Positions 61,809 to 64,000 of a stretch of 64,000 bases of DNA are shown here, one piece after another. Source of the DNA: Gemmatimonadota bacterium (lineage in GTDB: Bacteria; Gemmatimonadota; Gemmatimonadetes; Gemmatimonadales; Gemmatimonadaceae). Position 1 is the first letter of the stretch. Each line of letters begins with the position of its first letter. Both the position numbers and the translations under genes were made by a program. A model generated the notes under the pieces. The model made no database searches. It was not told where the DNA came from and worked only from the letters and a program-made list of their open reading frames with translations. Location: assembly GCA_016712265.1 (NCBI GenBank), contig JADJRJ010000028.1, forward strand, positions 682,001-746,000. The letters are read 5' to 3'.

Positions 61809-63010
61809 GGAAGGGTCGCGTTGATGGAGTAGATCGCCTGCAACATGGCCAGCGCGATGAAACCGACCAATCCCCCAAAGACGACGATCAGCAGCGGCTC
61901 CAGCAGGCCGACGGCCTGGCGCAGCGTCCGCTGGACGCCACCGTCGAGCGTGTCGGCCGCACGCCCGGCGGCGGGGCCGAGCGAGGCACCCTCCTCACCC
62001 ACCGCGAGCAGCTGGACGGCAATCGGCGGCAGGAGCCCCTCGAGGGCGTCGGCCAGCCGCGCGCCCCGTTCCACCCGAGCGATCGCTCCATCGATCCCCC
62101 GGGCCAGAAACTCGTTAGGTACGGCGTCCCGGGCCATGCGCAAGGCGCCGAGGAGGGGGGTGCCTCCGTCGAGCAGGACGCCAAGGGTTCGCGCAAACCG
62201 GGCGGAGCTGACCTCCAGGTCAATCCGGCCCGCGAGCGGCAGGCGGAGTCGGGCGCCATGCCATCGGAGGCGTGCGTCGTCCCCACGGGCGAACCATCGG
62301 AGCGCGATCGTCCCCAGCCCTGCCGCGACGAGCAGCACGGGGCCGGCGCGTGTCACCCATGCACTCGTGGTGACCAGGATCCGGGTGCTCAGCGGCAACG
62401 CGGCACCTGCGGCATCGAGCATGGCCACAAACCGCGGGACCACAAAGCCCAGCAACACCAGGACCCCCAGTCCCGCGATGACGCCCAGGAGGGCGGGGTA
62501 CAACAACGCGCCCTGCAACCGCGCGCGGAGGTCACGCTCGGCGTCGAGTTGGTCGGCCAGGCGCTCCAACGATGCGCCGAGGCTGCCGCTCGCCTCGCCG
62601 GCGCGGACGAGGGCCGGGGCCAGGGAACCAAACAATGCACTGCGCCGCTCAAGCGCCGTCGCCAGCGTGTGACCCGCCAGCACATCGGCGCGCACCTCCC
62701 CAAGGGCGGCCGCCACGTCCGGATGACCGGCGTGGGTGGACGAGAACTGGAGCGATCGTTCCAGGGTGGCACCTCCGGCGACCATCGTCGCCAACGTCCG
62801 GACGGCGGTGGCGACGGCATCACGCCGGGAGCCGTGCCAGCGTCGCCCACTGCGGCGATCCACGGGCCCGGCATGGATCGCCACCGGGACCAGCGCTCGA
62901 CGCCGCAATTCCTCCATGGCCTCCTGCTGGCTCCCGGCCTGCACGACGCCCTCGATCACGTCGCCGGCCTGGGTTGCGGCCCGATACGACCACCGTGCCG
63001 CGGCCGTCAT
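61805..63010 (-). CDS. gspF: Type II secretion inner membrane platform protein GspF
   Basis: 401 residues, standard length. Two T2SSF domains of about 120 residues are separated by hydrophobic helices; VAAALGEVRADVLAGHTLAT, LVRAGEASGSLGASLERLAD and LLAVGEEGASLGPAAGRAAD are the paired family motifs. The last helix is LEPLLIVVFGGLVGFIALAM. It forms the inner-membrane platform that connects the GspE ATPase to the pseudopilus. It is translationally coupled at both ends (ATGA at 63007-63010 with gspE and at 61805-61808 with gspG). Confidence 0.96.
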   Translation of the reverse strand: MTAAARWSYRAATQAGDVIEGVVQAGSQQEAMEELRRRALVPVAIHAGPVDRRSGRRWHGSRRDAVATAVRTLATMVAGGATLERSLQFSSTHAGHPDVAAALGEVRADVLAGHTLATALERRSALFGSLAPALVRAGEASGSLGASLERLADQLDAERDLRARLQGALLYPALLGVIAGLGVLVLLGFVVPRFVAMLDAAGAALPLSTRILVTTSAWVTRAGPVLLVAAGLGTIALRWFARGDDARLRWHGARLRLPLAGRIDLEVSSARFARTLGVLLDGGTPLLGALRMARDAVPNEFLARGIDGAIARVERGARLADALEGLLPPIAVQLLAVGEEGASLGPAAGRAADTLDGGVQRTLRQAVGLLEPLLIVVFGGLVGFIALAMLQAIYSINATLP

Positions 63011-64000
63011 GCTGCGTCGCTCCCTTCGGTCACTCGCAGTACCTCGGCGCGCGAGGTCTGACCGGCGCGCACCATCGCTTCGCCCGCGTTGGCCAGGGAC
63101 CGCGTGCCGCTGGCATGGGCGACCTGCCGCAGCGTGGCGAGGGATGCGCGTGCGACGATCGCGCGCCGGAACGCCTCGTCAGGCACCAACAACTCATAGA
63201 GGCCGGCGCGCCCCCGGTATCCCGACCCGCGGCACGCGTCGCATCCCTCGGGCTCGCGCGATCCGTCCGCGGCGGGGCGCGCACACGTCGCACAGAGCAG
63301 GCGCACCAGGCGTTGGGCCAGGATGCCCTGGACCGTCGCTGCCACGAGGTAGGGTTCGATCCCCATGTCCACGAGGCGCGTGACGCCACTCGCCGCGTCG
63401 TTGGTATGCAACGTGGAGAACACCAGGTGGCCGGTCAGCGCGGCTTGCACGGCGACGTCAGCCGTCTCGCGGTCGCGCATTTCGCCCACCATCACGATGT
63501 CCGGGTCGTGACGCAGGATCGACCGCAACGCCTGCGCGAAGCCCAACCCGGCCTTGCGGTGGACTGGGACCTGGGTGACGCCGGCCAGCTCGTACTCGAC
63601 CGGGTCTTCGACCGAGACCAGCTTGACCCCCGGCGTGTTCAGGTGCGACAGCGCCGCATACAGGGTGGTGGTCTTGCCCGACCCGGTGGGCCCGGTGGCC
63701 AGCACGAGGCCGCTGGTCCGGCGGAGCACGTCCTGCAGGCGGGCGGCCAGGTCCGGGGGCATGCCTAACGCATCGAGGGTCCGCGCCTGGCCTCCCCCAT
63801 GGTCCAGGACGCGGAGGACGGCCGACTCCCCATGCAACCCGGGGAGCGTGGCGACGCGCACGTCGACATCGCGTCCGCCGTGCCGCACGCGCGCGCGGCC
63901 GTCTTGTGGGAGTCGCCGTTCGGCGATGTCGAGGCCGGCGAGCAACTTGACGCGGCTTAATGCGCCGGCGGCCAGGGCGACGGGATACGTCGCCAGGTCA
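63007..64000 (-). CDS. gspE: Type II secretion ATPase GspE (5' partial)
   Basis: The frame is open to the window edge, so about 330 C-terminal residues are visible; an internal TTG at 63945 is not the start. Visible motifs: Walker A GPTGSGKTTTLYA, Asp box LVSVEDPVEYELAGVTQV, Walker B region HDPDIVMVGEMRDRETADVA, His box STLHTNDAASGVTRL, and the tetracysteine zinc module CATC and CDACRGSGYRG typical of GspE and PilB-type ATPases. It powers pseudopilus assembly. First gene of the visible gspE-gspF-gspG operon; the N-terminal domain lies outside the window. Confidence 0.96.
   Translation of the reverse strand, partial: DLATYPVALAAGALSRVKLLAGLDIAERRLPQDGRARVRHGGRDVDVRVATLPGLHGESAVLRVLDHGGGQARTLDALGMPPDLAARLQDVLRRTSGLVLATGPTGSGKTTTLYAALSHLNTPGVKLVSVEDPVEYELAGVTQVPVHRKAGLGFAQALRSILRHDPDIVMVGEMRDRETADVAVQAALTGHLVFSTLHTNDAASGVTRLVDMGIEPYLVAATVQGILAQRLVRLLCATCARPAADGSREPEGCDACRGSGYRGRAGLYELLVPDEAFRRAIVARASLATLRQVAHASGTRSLANAGEAMVRAGQTSRAEVLRVTEGSDAA

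Overview
The window is a GC-rich chromosomal segment with no tRNA, rRNA, CRISPR array, transposase or phage gene that I can see. The gene content points to a Gemmatimonadota-type soil or sediment heterotroph. The pointers are a large sortilin/BNR-repeat exported protein divergent from a PD40-propeller amidohydrolase, a SusC/SusD pair, DUF1501 and DUF1800 Tat proteins, a DUF6067-type glycoside hydrolase, an exported PQQ dehydrogenase and many 'alanine-glutamine' signal peptide sites. This assignment rests on gene content and is not proven.

Layout. 1-5.4 kb: an ExeM/NucH-type extracellular nuclease (5' end outside the window) followed by a lipoprotein 5'-nucleotidase, plausibly an extracellular DNA and nucleotide scavenging pair. 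5.4-7.8 kb: a stand-alone family B DNA polymerase on the minus strand. 7.9-10.8 kb: an AraC/GyrI-like regulator and a CocE/NonD-type secreted serine hydrolase. 10.8-14.3 kb (minus): a sodium:solute symporter, a diheme cytochrome c and an overlapping sugar-nucleotidyltransferase-like gene, divergent from a GH20 beta-N-acetylhexosaminidase (14.5-16.5 kb) across a spacer carrying seven tandem GGCAGAC units. 17.1-23.0 kb: a complete TolC / periplasmic adaptor / RND pump operon closed by a hairpin terminator. 23.2-23.5 kb: a decayed Uma2-family gene. 23.5-30.1 kb: the divergent BNR protein and PD40-amidohydrolase. 30.1-35.8 kb: an M20 amidohydrolase, a DUF6067-type glycoside hydrolase and a membrane diguanylate cyclase.

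35.8-43.4 kb: a Tat-exported aldo/keto reductase whose frame runs through a large hairpin into the next gene, a dicarboxylate:cation symporter with a single-base frameshift, a 42-residue conserved small protein, and a SusC/SusD pair in which SusD also carries a frameshift. 43.6-45.6 kb: a four-helix membrane protein translationally coupled to a second sodium:solute symporter. 45.6-51.7 kb (minus): a Ser/Gly-rich exported protein, an outer-membrane beta-barrel, a UPF0182 membrane protein and a BNR lipoprotein. 52-58 kb: a Big_2-domain protein, a PQQ dehydrogenase with a cytochrome c insert, an internally deleted enoyl reductase-like gene, CutC and a Big_2-cupredoxin lipoprotein. 58.1-64 kb (minus): gspE (partial), gspF and gspG of a type II secretion system, overlapping by ATGA, followed by the DUF1800 and DUF1501 Tat proteins.

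Taken together this is mostly cell-envelope and secretion biology: nucleic-acid, peptide, amide and glycan degradation, uptake and efflux, plus periplasmic electron transfer. Window-wide signals not tied to one gene are a recurrent CGTTAGGY octamer that accounts for most TTA codons, a near-universal Gln at the +1 position of predicted signal peptidase I substrates, and a set of broken genes (two internal deletions, two frameshifts, one lost stop). No defence island or obviously new multi-gene system is present. The strongest leads are the octamer, the Gln +1 rule and the coupled transporter/accessory gene pair.
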